Notes: a model not told the origin generated them from the sequence alone. Counted from the stretch's first letter, positions 1-8,266 are shown. The stretch: DNA of 48,253 nucleotides from Bacteroides sp. (GCF_028690125.1 NZ_JAQVBV010000038.1:1-48253); one strand, 5' to 3'. Numbers and translations are program-made.

Positions 1-105
1 CTTTAACTCATTTACAAACGAACACTTAAAAGTAAAGTGTATATTCTCCTGGTCTTTCACCAGCGCTACCAAAGTAGCATATTCTTCAACGATTCCAGAA
101 AACAT
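1..105 (-). CDS. ribE: Riboflavin synthase alpha chain, N-terminal fragment (partial)
   Basis: Only the first 35 codons lie in the window; the gene runs off the left edge. The translation starts MFSGIVEEYATLVAL, which matches the characteristic MF(T/S)GI(I/V)E opening of riboflavin synthase, the lumazine-binding-domain enzyme that dismutates 6,7-dimethyl-8-ribityllumazine into riboflavin. The assignment rests on that N-terminal motif alone. A TAnnTTTG box on the same strand (169-176) sits a suitable distance upstream. The gene is divergent from the sensor-kinase remnant. Confidence 0.75.
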   Translation of the reverse strand, partial: MFSGIVEEYATLVALVKDQENIHFTFKCSFVNELK

Positions 106-168
106 AATATGAATTTTGAATTTTAAATTATATGTTATTATTGAAGAGACACATCTTCAATATGCCGT

Positions 169-176
169 CAAAGATA
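169..176 (-). promoter_or_regulatory. Putative -7 box for ribE
   Basis: On the minus strand the sequence reads TATCTTTG, a match to the Bacteroides -7 consensus TAnnTTTG, about 65 bp before the ribE start. No convincing -33 TTTG is seen. Such boxes occur by chance in AT-rich DNA, so this is a candidate only. The rest of the 224 bp between ribE and position 330 shows no gene. Confidence 0.4.
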
Positions 177-329
177 CGAATAAGGAAGGAAGTTGAAAAA
201 CATTCTGTTTTTTTTCATATATTGCAACCATTTACTTGTGAAGAAATTCCGGCCGTTCGTTCATTTAATTTTTTAAAAAGAAGAAATTAATAGAGTTTTG
301 TGGTAGGTTTTACTTAAAAAAAGAAAATT

Positions 330-616
330 ATGAAAATCAGAAAATCACAATTCACAGTCCGGAAAATAGGAATCATGCTTCCTATACTCGCTTATTATCT
401 TTTCTATGGAATATATACTCTTGTGCTGCCTTTAAGTATGAAAATATATTCTGCAGAGTCATATCTTTTCGCATCACAGACCCTTCCATACCTTTCTTTG
501 CTCTCATTAACCTATTCATATTTTTGTTGCCATATCTTTATCCACATAGATATGATTTGCAAATGAATCAGAAAAACGGTTACTTTGATGTTTCATTAAC
601 AATTAAGCTTACATGA
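330..616 (+). pseudogene. Remnant of a LytS-type sensor histidine kinase with a large internal deletion
   Basis: The open frame from 330 encodes only 78 residues with hydrophobic segments (residues about 12-34 and 43-70) and ends at 566. From about 530 to 616 a different frame reads PYLYPHRYDLQ, then GYFDVSLTIKLT and a stop. That is the usual C-terminal end of the HATPase domain of LytS/YehU-like kinases, where a leucine-rich helix is followed by LYPxRY and FxVxLxIKL. This second frame stops at 614-616 and overlaps the ATG of the response regulator at 613, the ATGA coupling expected of an intact kinase-regulator pair. I infer that the middle of the kinase, including the phospho-accepting histidine and most of the ATP-binding domain, has been lost, with a frame change at the junction near 520-530. 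The cognate regulator remains intact. The alternative, that it is a real 78-residue membrane protein, is less likely. Confidence 0.6.
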
Positions 617-1299
617 TCAATTGTATTATCATAGAAGACGCTCCACTAGCCATAGAGAAATTAAAGAACTTTATAAGCAAAGTACCTTTACTGCATTTAG
701 TGTGCACTTTTGAAAATGGTCTGGAGGCTTTTGACTACCTCCAGACTAATACAATAGATTTATTGTTCCTAGATATTCAAATGGAACAATTTACTGGACT
801 TCAATTATTAAAAGCACTCCATACACGTCCATACATTATTATTGTATCTGCATACGGAGAATATGCCGTACAAGGATTCGAATATGATGTTACCGACTAT
901 CTATTGAAACCTTATTCCTTTGAGCGCTTTCTGAAAGCAGTGAACAAAGTACAAGCAGAAATGTCATCCACTTTTCTTGGCCCATCAACTCCAAGGGAAT
1001 ATATCTTTCTTAAAACTGAATATCGGATGGTACGCATAAACTTATGCGACATCTTATACGTAGAAGGAAAAGGAGCCTATCTGCACGTAATTACTGAAAC
1101 AGCAAGAATCATGACTTTGCTCAGCTTTAAGGAAATAGAGTCATTGTTGCCTTCCGAACAATTCATACGTATCCATAAATCATATCTGATAGCCATTAAT
1201 AAGATCGACAACATAGAACGTAACGTTGTAAAAATCGGCAATGTACGTATACCTATAGGAAAAAGTTATTTGAAAGACTTTTACCAGGGATTGCAATAA
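613..1299 (+). CDS. LytTR-family response regulator
   Basis: A 228-residue two-component regulator. The N-terminal receiver domain (about 1-120) has the acidic pair near E8-D9, the phospho-acceptor aspartate D54 in LLFLDIQM and the conserved lysine K99 in YLLKPYSF. The C-terminal LytTR DNA-binding domain (about 128-225) shows the typical blocks ILYVEGKGAYLHV, then FIRIHKSYLIAI, and IPIGKSYLKDF near the end. These proteins bind short direct repeats and activate neighbouring genes. Its ATG overlaps the stop of the sensor-kinase remnant, so it was probably the second gene of a kinase-regulator operon. With the kinase destroyed, the regulator is an orphan that might be phosphorylated by another kinase or be inactive. 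A hairpin terminator follows at 1496-1520. Target genes are unknown. Confidence 0.92.
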   Translation: MINCIIIEDAPLAIEKLKNFISKVPLLHLVCTFENGLEAFDYLQTNTIDLLFLDIQMEQFTGLQLLKALHTRPYIIIVSAYGEYAVQGFEYDVTDYLLKPYSFERFLKAVNKVQAEMSSTFLGPSTPREYIFLKTEYRMVRINLCDILYVEGKGAYLHVITETARIMTLLSFKEIESLLPSEQFIRIHKSYLIAINKIDNIERNVVKIGNVRIPIGKSYLKDFYQGLQ

Positions 1300-1495
1300 T
1301 CAAGACTTCCAAAAGTATAGAACAAAATTAGACTTCACTCTTCCCCTACATGAACGAGAACTCCAATTTTGAGTTCCAAACTCGTTCTTCAAATCCGTTC
1401 TAACAGGAAAATAAAGCTAGTATAACACAATGAAAAAAGCCTCCCAGAGACCGTTAAACGCCGATTGAGTAGTTTCAAATAGGTATAAAAAAATA

Positions 1496-1520
1496 GGGCT
1501 TTTCACAAAGCCCCATTTTT
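1496..1520 (+). terminator. Hairpin terminator after the LytTR regulator
   Basis: GGGCTTT (1496-1502), loop TCAC, AAAGCCC (1507-1513), followed by a T-rich run. The upstream side is A-rich, so it could also work on the other strand. Confidence 0.65.
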
Positions 1521-1674
1521 CAGTTTTCAATAGGTATTAGTTTTTTTTAAGGTAAAAAGATTGTTTTCAGGATAACGTTGCAAATATAGGAGCTTTTACC
1601 GTTACTCTCCAAATTATAAAACATGTCATATAACATCTTTTTGAAATTTCTTTGGATTTATTATCATTTACAGT

Positions 1675-1703
1675 AAAAACCCTGTAACTTGCTTGTTACA
1701 GGG
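1675..1703 (-). terminator. Terminator of the pstCAB-phoU operon
   Basis: A perfect 9 bp stem, CCCTGTAAC (1680-1688) with GTTACAGGG (1695-1703) and a 6-nt loop. On the minus strand it is followed directly by TTTTT (1675-1679). It lies about 60 bp after the phoU stop. Confidence 0.75.
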
Positions 1704-1762
1704 GACAAATATATGACTTTTTTCTAAGCAGCACTAATTTTTGTTTAAAAAGTAGCAAAAAC

Positions 1763-2452
1763 TTATTTAATTGGATAATTTTCGTCTGTTTTTCCGCTAT
1801 GTTTTAACACTTTCGCGTCGATAAAAAATACAATTTCCTCGGCAATATTGGTAATGTGATCACCAGAACGCTCCAACTTTCGGAATACTCCAACAAGATC
1901 AAGGCACGAATGAATATTTTCGGGATGTTTGTTGATATAATCAGCCAGTATTTCAGTAACACTCGCATTAATCTCATCCACCAAGTTATCTTTGGCAAAT
2001 ACAGCCGTAGCCAATTCCATACTTTCATCATTCAAAGCACGCTTGGCAAGTTCGAGCATAGAACGTACTTCTGCCAGCATTTCTTCCAACCGCAACTGCT
2101 TCAGTAAATCCGAGTCTAATACAGGTTCTTTGCATCTCAACACAAAGCGAGCAATACCTTCTGCAAAGTCTCCCAAACGTTCCAGATTCGTATTAATCTT
2201 TAGCATTGCTAACACAAAACGCAAATCGATCGCCACCGGATTATACAATGCAATTATATCCTCCACATCACTATCTATCTTCAACTCAAAAGCATTTACC
2301 CGGCGTTCGCGGACAATGACCTGCTGAGCTAATTCTTTATCGAGCGTAAGTACAGACTCACCGGCACGGTCAAGCTGATTGTAAACCAACGTCCACATTT
2401 CATCAATCTCCTTCTTGAGCAGAATCAATTCCGATTCTATAAACTTTACCAT
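1763..2452 (-). CDS. phoU: Phosphate transport system regulator PhoU
   Basis: A 229-residue all-helical protein of normal PhoU length with two PhoU repeats. The signature blocks are visible: ELKIDSDVEDIIALYNPVAIDLRFVLAMLKINTN (in two stretches), then LERLGDFAEGIA in the first repeat and KLERSGDHITNIAEEIVF in the second, carrying the ExxxD/ExSGDH metal-binding motifs. PhoU links the Pst transporter to the phosphate-responsive two-component system and dampens phosphate uptake and Pho gene expression when phosphate is plentiful. It is the last gene of pstC-pstA-pstB-phoU, 42 bp after pstB, and is followed by a strong terminator. Confidence 0.95.
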   Translation of the reverse strand: MVKFIESELILLKKEIDEMWTLVYNQLDRAGESVLTLDKELAQQVIVRERRVNAFELKIDSDVEDIIALYNPVAIDLRFVLAMLKINTNLERLGDFAEGIARFVLRCKEPVLDSDLLKQLRLEEMLAEVRSMLELAKRALNDESMELATAVFAKDNLVDEINASVTEILADYINKHPENIHSCLDLVGVFRKLERSGDHITNIAEEIVFFIDAKVLKHSGKTDENYPIK

Positions 2453-2494
2453 AATTCTGTTTTTCTTTAGGTGTATTACTTATTTTATTTATTC

Positions 2495-3253
2495 TTATCC
2501 GAAACGTCCGGTGATATAGTTCTGTGTAGCCTCCTTCTCCGGATTGGTAAAGATACGTTTTGTATCGCCAAATTCCACCATTTGCCCCATATAAAAGAAA
2601 GCAGTCTTGTCACTGATACGTGCCGCCTGTTGCATATTATGGGTAACAATCACAATTGTATACTCCTTTTTCAACTCATGAATCAACTCCTCTACCTTAG
2701 CAGTAGAAATAGGATCGAGTGCTGAAGCCGGTTCGTCCATCAACAATACCGAAGGAGATACCGCCATTGCACGGGCAATACAAAGTCGTTGTTGCTGACC
2801 ACCTGATAAGGCAAAAGCCGATTCCTTCAACTTATCTTTCACTTCATCCCAAAGTGCTGCCCCCTTCAACGTTTCTTCCACCCGCTGACGGATAAATGCA
2901 TTATCCTTAACTCCATTGACACGAAGCCCGTAGGCTACATTCTCAAAAATACTTTTTGGAAAAGGATTAGGACGTTGAAATACCATTCCTACGTTTCTAC
3001 GCAATTCATCCACCTCTACTCCTTTAGAATATATATTCTGTCCGTCAATCAATATTTCTCCTTCCAGCCGGCTACCGGGAATTAAATCATTCATCCGGTT
3101 GAAAAGCCGCAAAAAAGTCGATTTTCCACAACCGGAAGGACCAATAAAAGCCACTACCGACTTTTCTTCTATCTCCATACTGATGCCTTTCAATGCCTGA
3201 AAGTCACCATACCAGAAATTCACATTGCGTGCATCTATTTTTATTGTACTCAT
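2495..3253 (-). CDS. pstB: Phosphate ABC transporter ATP-binding protein PstB
   Basis: A 252-residue ABC ATPase that powers high-affinity phosphate import at the cytoplasmic face of PstC/PstA. Walker A is GPSGCGKST (about residues 38-46), the Q-loop region reads VGMVFQRPNPFPKSI (the PNPFPxSI motif is diagnostic for PstB), the ABC signature is LSGGQQQR, and Walker B is VLLMDEPASALDP followed by the switch histidine in IVTHNMQQA. It lies 9 bp after pstA and 42 bp before phoU, so it is co-transcribed with them. Length and motifs are complete. Confidence 0.97.
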   Translation of the reverse strand: MSTIKIDARNVNFWYGDFQALKGISMEIEEKSVVAFIGPSGCGKSTFLRLFNRMNDLIPGSRLEGEILIDGQNIYSKGVEVDELRRNVGMVFQRPNPFPKSIFENVAYGLRVNGVKDNAFIRQRVEETLKGAALWDEVKDKLKESAFALSGGQQQRLCIARAMAVSPSVLLMDEPASALDPISTAKVEELIHELKKEYTIVIVTHNMQQAARISDKTAFFYMGQMVEFGDTKRIFTNPEKEATQNYITGRFG

Positions 3254-3262
3254 ATCGCTTCG

Positions 3263-4138
3263 TTAGTTCGTTTTTACTCTTTTCTCAAAATATTTTCTCA
3301 AAGCATTTGCCAGCAGATTGACAAACAGAATGATAACAATCAACACTAAAGCAGTTCCATATGCCAAAGGCAATTGTGCTTCCATATTAGTTCCACTTGT
3401 TGAAATCACATACAAATGATAAGGTAACGCCATACATTGGTCGAAAATGCTCGTTGGTAAGTGCGGCAAGAAGTAAGCGGCACAAGTGAACAAAATCGGG
3501 GCAGTTTCTCCAGAAACACGTCCCAAGGCAAGAATTAATCCTGTTATAATATTGGGCAATCCCATCGGTAGTACCACATACCAGATCGTTTGTAACTTGG
3601 TAGCTCCCAAAGCACGGCTTCCTTCCCGCATACTGTCGGGAATTGCTTTCAATGCTTCCTCTGTCGTCCTAATCACCAAAGGTACACAAAGTAATCCCAA
3701 CGTCAGCGAACCGGCTAGAATACTATCTCCAAAGCCCATATAATTGACAAACAAAGCCATACCGAACAGACCAAATACAATGGAAGGAATTCCACTCAGG
3801 TTATTTGTCATTACCCGTATAAATCGCACCAGCTTTCCTTTCGGAGCATACTCATTCATATAAATACCACTCATCACGCCCACCGGGAAAGCAAATAATG
3901 CACTTCCTACCATCAAGTAGAAGGTACCTACAATGGCTGGCCAGATGCCTCCCCCGGTCATTCCATCAGTAGGAGCTGAAGTAATGAATTCCCAACTGAT
4001 AGCCCCGATACCTTTATATATAATGAAACCGAGAATAGCAAACAAAATAAGAACGATACACAGGCTTAACAAACGGAAAATACCGAATGCAAACAACTGC
4101 GAACGGCGTTTGGCTCTTTTATTACTTTTTATTTCCAT
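3263..4138 (-). CDS. pstA: Phosphate ABC transporter permease PstA
   Basis: A 291-residue inner-membrane permease with about six transmembrane segments and a basic cytoplasmic N-terminus (KSNKRAKRRSQ). The cytoplasmic EAA-like loop that contacts PstB is visible as TTEEALKAIPDSMREGSRALGA in two stretches, followed by TKLQTIWYVVLPMGLPNII. The motif NNLSGIPSIVFGLFG is typical of Pst permeases. It begins one base after the pstC stop codon, indicating translational coupling, and pairs with PstC to form the phosphate channel. The length is normal for the family. Confidence 0.95.
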   Translation of the reverse strand: MEIKSNKRAKRRSQLFAFGIFRLLSLCIVLILFAILGFIIYKGIGAISWEFITSAPTDGMTGGGIWPAIVGTFYLMVGSALFAFPVGVMSGIYMNEYAPKGKLVRFIRVMTNNLSGIPSIVFGLFGMALFVNYMGFGDSILAGSLTLGLLCVPLVIRTTEEALKAIPDSMREGSRALGATKLQTIWYVVLPMGLPNIITGLILALGRVSGETAPILFTCAAYFLPHLPTSIFDQCMALPYHLYVISTSGTNMEAQLPLAYGTALVLIVIILFVNLLANALRKYFEKRVKTN

Positions 4139-4139
4139 A

Positions 4140-5336
4140 CTATTTGCTACGTTTTACTCCTTTAGAAGAAATATATTCTACACTAAAGTTGATGATTAAA
4201 GTGATAAAGAATAATACCACGCCCAACAAGAACAAAGCCTGATAGTGTGGTCCTCCGGCAGGAGCCTCTCCCAACTCCGCCGCAATGGTGGCAGGTATCG
4301 TACGAAGAGGTTCAAGAATTGTTGTAGGGATTACTGCAGCATTTCCCGTCACCATCAACACAGCCATGGTTTCACCGATAGCACGTCCGATGCCTAACAC
4401 TACTCCCGAAGTGATTCCGGATATGGAATAAGGAATAACGACTTTATAGATAGTTTGCCACTGTGAAGCCCCTAATGCCAAGCTCGCTTCCCGCATCGAA
4501 CGAGGACAGTTACGCATAGCATCTTCGGTTACTGTAATAATGGTAGGCAATGCCATAATTGCCAGAATAATACTTCCTGCCAATCCACTCTCTCCTACGG
4601 GCAAATCAAATAATTTTTGTATCAAGGGAACAATCACAATCAACCCGAAAAAGCCATAGACAACAGAAGGAATTCCACTCAACAATTCTATAATTGGTTT
4701 CAACCAGTTACGTACCTTCGGATTCGCCACTTCAGACATATAAATAGAAACAGAGAGTCCGAAAGGTAGAGCAAACAGAATCGCAAACAGACTGACCCAA
4801 AGTGTTCCCGTTATCAAAGGCAGAAATCCAAATTGTGCTGCAGGAGTAGCAGTAGGGAACCATTCAGCTCCCGCAAAAACATCTTTCAATGAAATCGTAT
4901 TATCCTCGATAAAATTCACCTCATCCGGCTCAGTAATAAAACGTTGCGGAACAAACGCCACAATACCCGGTGTTTTCTCGACCAATTCGGTAATCTTCGC
5001 ACCGGCATATTCATAAGCCGGTCCAAGTTCTTCTTCCGAGTAATGTTGCGTAATGTCTTCTAAACGAAAAACACGGATAGGAAGATCCTCTCCACCGAGT
5101 TCTTTCCAATTAGTTATTTCCTCGTCAAAAACATCTTTGATTTGGGCAGGACTTAGTACACTTACCTTATTGCTCTTATTAAGAGCCAATACATATCCTT
5201 CTTCAATCACTTTGCTTTTAAATAGCCCAAAAGCCTCCGTAAACAGAAAGAGTATAATCAGAAGGATTGTAATACTTGTTACAAAGCCACTACAAGTCAG
5301 AATCCCTTCTATAATTTTATCCAGAATCTTTTTCAT
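4140..5336 (-). CDS. pstC: Phosphate ABC transporter permease PstC with a PstS-like periplasmic insertion
   Basis: The start is taken at 5336 (MKKILDKIIEG), seven codons inside the longest frame, because that Met directly precedes a basic stretch and the first membrane helix. This gives 398 residues against roughly 300 in most PstC proteins. The C-terminal two thirds is ordinary permease, with LLSGIPSVVYGFFGL and the coupling loop TEDAMRNCPRSMREASLALGA (two stretches). The extra length lies between helices 1 and 2 (4908-5189) and reads like part of a phosphate-binding protein: SPAQIKDVFDEEITNWKELG and TPGIVAFVPQRF line up with RKQLEDIFRGKITNWKQVG and TKGAIGYVGLAY of PstS in this same window. 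The ligand-binding SSGT of PstS is absent there. It is the first gene of pstCAB-phoU and diverges from pstS. Confidence 0.93.
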   Translation of the reverse strand: MKKILDKIIEGILTCSGFVTSITILLIILFLFTEAFGLFKSKVIEEGYVLALNKSNKVSVLSPAQIKDVFDEEITNWKELGGEDLPIRVFRLEDITQHYSEEELGPAYEYAGAKITELVEKTPGIVAFVPQRFITEPDEVNFIEDNTISLKDVFAGAEWFPTATPAAQFGFLPLITGTLWVSLFAILFALPFGLSVSIYMSEVANPKVRNWLKPIIELLSGIPSVVYGFFGLIVIVPLIQKLFDLPVGESGLAGSIILAIMALPTIITVTEDAMRNCPRSMREASLALGASQWQTIYKVVIPYSISGITSGVVLGIGRAIGETMAVLMVTGNAAVIPTTILEPLRTIPATIAAELGEAPAGGPHYQALFLLGVVLFFITLIINFSVEYISSKGVKRSK

Positions 5337-5416
5337 ACTTAATAATTTCTGATGCAAAGTAAAAGACTCTTTGTTAAAGCTGTGTGACTAACGTTTGAAG
5401 GAAATGTTTCAAACGT

Positions 5417-5446
5417 ATTACATTTATGTTACAACTTTCATTAACA
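5417..5446. promoter_or_regulatory. Candidate Pho box between pstC and pstS
   Basis: Between the divergent pstC and pstS genes, TTACA occurs at 5418-5422 and again exactly 11 bp later at 5429-5433, followed by TTAACA at 5441-5446. Direct repeats with an ~11 bp period are the usual architecture of PhoB/PhoP binding sites. An inverted copy (TGTAAC, 5465-5470) lies beside the pstC -7 box. The site is inferred from spacing and position only. Confidence 0.4.
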
Positions 5447-5460
5447 AATATATTGCAATA

Positions 5461-5468
5461 CAAATGTA
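5461..5468 (-). promoter_or_regulatory. Putative -7 box for pstCAB-phoU
   Basis: The minus strand reads TACATTTG, a match to TAnnTTTG, about 125 bp upstream of pstC and overlapping the TGTAAC element of the candidate Pho box region. Confidence 0.4.
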
Positions 5469-5510
5469 ACATCCAATTGTTTTATTTGCATCAGTAAAAA
5501 AACGAATAAT

Positions 5511-6323
5511 ATGAAATCAAAAGGAATCTTAGTAGTTGCCCTTTCTTTTTTATCACTCACAGCCAGTGCGCAACGAATCAAAGGTAGTGATACAGTCCTC
5601 CCTGTAGCCCAGCAAACAGCCGAGCAATTCATGAAGCAATACCCTGACGGTCGGGTTACAGTTACCGGAGGAGGTACAGGAGTCGGAATTTCCGCTTTGA
5701 TGGATAATACTACCGATATTGCCATGGCTTCACGCCCCATCAAATTCAGTGAGAAAATGAAAATTAAAGAAGCCGGTGAAGAAGTAGAAGAAGTCATCGT
5801 TGCCTACGATGCACTTGCAGTGGTAGTTCATCCTTCCAACCCTGTCAAACAATTGACACGCAAACAACTGGAAGATATATTCCGCGGAAAGATTACTAAT
5901 TGGAAACAGGTAGGAGGAGATGACCAAAAAATCGTTGTCTACTCTCGCGAAACGTCTTCGGGAACTTATGAATTCTTCAAAGAAAGTGTCCTCAAAAATA
6001 AAAATTATATGGCGGGAAGTCTCTCTATGCCGGCAACAGGAGCCATCATCCAATCCGTCAGCCAGACCAAAGGGGCAATTGGTTACGTAGGACTGGCATA
6101 TGTATCTCCACGTATTAAAACTCTTTCTGTTTCCTACGATGACGCGCACTATGCAGTCCCGTCAGTGGAGAATGCCACAAACAAATCCTACCCCATCGTG
6201 CGACCTCTTTATTATTACTATAATGTGAAAAATAAAGAGCAAGTGGATCCCCTGCTTCAGTTCATTCTTTCGCCTCAAGGACAAGACATTATAAAAAAGA
6301 GCGGTTATATCCCTGTTAAATGA
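5511..6323 (+). CDS. pstS: Phosphate-binding protein PstS
   Basis: A 270-residue periplasmic phosphate-binding protein. A signal peptide is evident (MKSKGILVVALSFLSLTASA, likely cut before QR); there is no lipobox cysteine, so it should be a soluble periplasmic protein. Mature motifs are IKGSDTVLP (first phosphate-binding loop), GGGTGVGISAL, ASRPIKFSE, ITNWKQVGG and SRETSSGTYEFF, which supplies serine/threonine ligands for phosphate, with GAIGYVGLAY in lobe 2. It is transcribed divergently from pstCAB-phoU across 153 bp that hold the shared control region. It delivers phosphate to PstC/PstA. Confidence 0.95.
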   Translation: MKSKGILVVALSFLSLTASAQRIKGSDTVLPVAQQTAEQFMKQYPDGRVTVTGGGTGVGISALMDNTTDIAMASRPIKFSEKMKIKEAGEEVEEVIVAYDALAVVVHPSNPVKQLTRKQLEDIFRGKITNWKQVGGDDQKIVVYSRETSSGTYEFFKESVLKNKNYMAGSLSMPATGAIIQSVSQTKGAIGYVGLAYVSPRIKTLSVSYDDAHYAVPSVENATNKSYPIVRPLYYYYNVKNKEQVDPLLQFILSPQGQDIIKKSGYIPVK

Positions 6324-6334
6324 AAAAAATGTCC

Positions 6335-6342
6335 TACTTTTG
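6335..6342 (+). promoter_or_regulatory. Putative -7 box for glnS
   Basis: TACTTTTG matches TAnnTTTG and lies 30 bp upstream of the glnS start, just after the pstS stop. Confidence 0.5.
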
Positions 6343-6372
6343 TAGCCTAATAGACAGTTAATATTTACCGTT

Positions 6373-8112
6373 ATGACAGATATTAAAAACGAAGAAACAG
6401 GTGAAAAGAAAAGCCTGAACTTCATTGAACAGGCACTAGAGAAAGATTTGAAAGAAGGTAAAAATGGTGGAAAAGTACAAACTCGTTTCCCGCCGGAACC
6501 GAACGGATACCTTCATATCGGTCATGCTAAAGCTATTTGCCTTGACTTCGGCATCGCAGAAAAACATGGCGGTGTATGCAACCTTCGTTTCGACGACACA
6601 AACCCTACGAAAGAGGATGTAGAATATGTGGAAGCTATCAAAGAGGATATACAATGGTTAGGTTACCAATGGGGAAACGAATACTATGCTTCCGATTACT
6701 TCCAACAACTTTGGGACTTTGCCATCCGCCTTATCCAAGAGGGAAAAGCATATATTGATGAGCAGTCTGCCGAACAGATTGCACAACAGAAAGGCACTCC
6801 TACTCAAGCAGGTGTAGATAGTCCTTACCGTAATCGTCCGACAGAAGAAAGCCTCGAGCTCTTCAAAAAGATGAATACCGGTGAAATAGAAGAAGGTGCT
6901 ATGGTTCTCCGTGCCAAAATAGACATGGCAAATCCGAATATGCACTTCCGCGATCCGATTATTTACCGTGTCGTAAAACATCCGCACCATCGTACAGGTA
7001 CTACCTGGAAAGCGTATCCGATGTATGACTTCGCACACGGACAGAGTGACTTCTTCGAAGGAGTTACCCACTCACTTTGTACGCTCGAATTTGTCGTACA
7101 CCGTCCGCTTTACGATCTCTTTATCGACTGGCTGAAAGAAGGTAAAGACTTGAACGATAACCGTCCCCGTCAGACCGAGTTCAACAAATTGAACCTCAGC
7201 TACACCCTGATGAGCAAGCGTAATCTGCTGACTTTGGTAAAAGAAGGTTTGGTTAATGCTTGGGATGATCCTCGTATGCCGACTATCTGTGGTTTCCGTC
7301 GCCGTGGTTACTCTCCGGAGTCTATCCACAAGTTTATCGATAAAATCGGTTATACCACATACGATGCATTGAATGATATTGCATTGCTTGAAAGCTCTCT
7401 ACGTGATGACCTCAACAGTCGTGCCATCCGTGTATCTGCTGTCATCAATCCGGTAAAGTTGGTTATCACCAATTATCCGGAAGGACAAGTAGAACATCTG
7501 GAAGCTATTAATAATCCGGAAGATCCGGAATCAGGAAGCCACACCATCGAGTTCAGCCGTGAACTTTGGATGGAACGTGAAGACTTCATGGAAGATGCTC
7601 CTAAAAAGTATTTCCGTATGACACCGGGACAGGAAGTTCGCCTTAAAAACGCATATATTGTAAAATGTACCGGATGTAAAAAAGACGAAAACGGTATTGT
7701 TACTGAAGTATATTGCGAATATGACCCACACACTCGTAGTGGTATGGCAGATGCAAACCGTAAAGTAAAAGGCACACTTCATTGGGTTAGTTGTGACCAC
7801 TGCTTGACAGCCGAAGTGCGTCTGTACGACCGTCTTTGGAAAGTAGAGAATCCTCGTGATGAACTAGCTGCTATCCGCGAAGCTAAAAACTGCGATGCAC
7901 TGGAAGCTATGAAGGAAATCATCAATCCTGATTCACTGAAGGTATTGCCTAACTGTTATATCGAAAAATTTGCAGCTACCCTGCCTGCCCTTTCATACCT
8001 GCAATTCCAACGTATCGGTTATTTCAACGTTGATAAAGATTCAACTCCCGAAAAACTGATATTCAACCGTACAGTGGGTTTAAAAGACACATGGGGTAAG
8101 CTCAATAAATAA
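6373..8112 (+). CDS. glnS: Glutaminyl-tRNA synthetase
   Basis: A 579-residue class I aminoacyl-tRNA synthetase that charges tRNA-Gln. The HIGH motif is in PEPNGYLHIGHAKA (residues about 41-54), and the GlnRS-type second motif is LMSKR (about 279-283). FPPEPNG and LRFDDTNPTKE are characteristic of the GlnRS/GluRS family, and the N-terminal NFIEQALEKDL stretch is typical of GlnRS. The C-terminal third holds the two beta-barrel anticodon-binding domains. It includes the cysteine pairs CTGCK and CDHC, a possible metal-binding insertion not needed for the assignment. The length is close to that of E. coli GlnRS. It has its own promoter 30 bp upstream. Confidence 0.96.
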   Translation: MTDIKNEETGEKKSLNFIEQALEKDLKEGKNGGKVQTRFPPEPNGYLHIGHAKAICLDFGIAEKHGGVCNLRFDDTNPTKEDVEYVEAIKEDIQWLGYQWGNEYYASDYFQQLWDFAIRLIQEGKAYIDEQSAEQIAQQKGTPTQAGVDSPYRNRPTEESLELFKKMNTGEIEEGAMVLRAKIDMANPNMHFRDPIIYRVVKHPHHRTGTTWKAYPMYDFAHGQSDFFEGVTHSLCTLEFVVHRPLYDLFIDWLKEGKDLNDNRPRQTEFNKLNLSYTLMSKRNLLTLVKEGLVNAWDDPRMPTICGFRRRGYSPESIHKFIDKIGYTTYDALNDIALLESSLRDDLNSRAIRVSAVINPVKLVITNYPEGQVEHLEAINNPEDPESGSHTIEFSRELWMEREDFMEDAPKKYFRMTPGQEVRLKNAYIVKCTGCKKDENGIVTEVYCEYDPHTRSGMADANRKVKGTLHWVSCDHCLTAEVRLYDRLWKVENPRDELAAIREAKNCDALEAMKEIINPDSLKVLPNCYIEKFAATLPALSYLQFQRIGYFNVDKDSTPEKLIFNRTVGLKDTWGKLNK

Positions 8113-8172
8113 CTGATTCCTTTTTAGGCTCAGTTCAGATATAGAATGCGTCACTAAGTGATAGTTCACTAA

Positions 8173-8250
8173 TTTCAGACGTTGATGACACGGATTACAC
8201 GGATGACTCAATATCCGCGTCCTCCGTGTTATCCGCATCTGGAAAATTAA
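8173..8250. repeat. Palindromic intergenic repeat, copy 1
   Basis: Between glnS and the TPR gene. Left arm 8176-8204 and right arm 8213-8241 are 29 bp inverted repeats with 22 matches. The arms are built from a roughly 10-base unit (GACACGGATTACACGGAT). The ends TTTCAGAC and CTGGAAAATTAA are shared with copy 2 at 11933-12015. It looks like a REP/MITE-type element capable of a long hairpin. Confidence 0.7.
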
Positions 8251-8266
8251 ATTTAAAAAAAGTAGA

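Larger units (their letters stand above)
1300..1762. other. Intergenic region with several hairpins, no gene
   Basis: This 463 bp region between convergent genes has no credible ORF. An imperfect inverted repeat (GAACGAG at 1352-1358 with CTCGTTC at 1381-1387, and a nested AACTC/GAGTT) follows the regulator gene. Two terminator-like hairpins (1496-1520 and 1675-1703) are listed separately. Confidence 0.6.

Noticed and set aside
1484..1538. Direct repeat AATAGGTAT flanking a terminator hairpin
   Set aside because: Nine bases in AT-rich DNA; not enough to claim an element.
5337..5357. Earlier Met for PstC (MHQKLLS)
   Set aside because: The second Met at 5336 starts a normal PstC N-terminus and the extra residues look like leader sequence.
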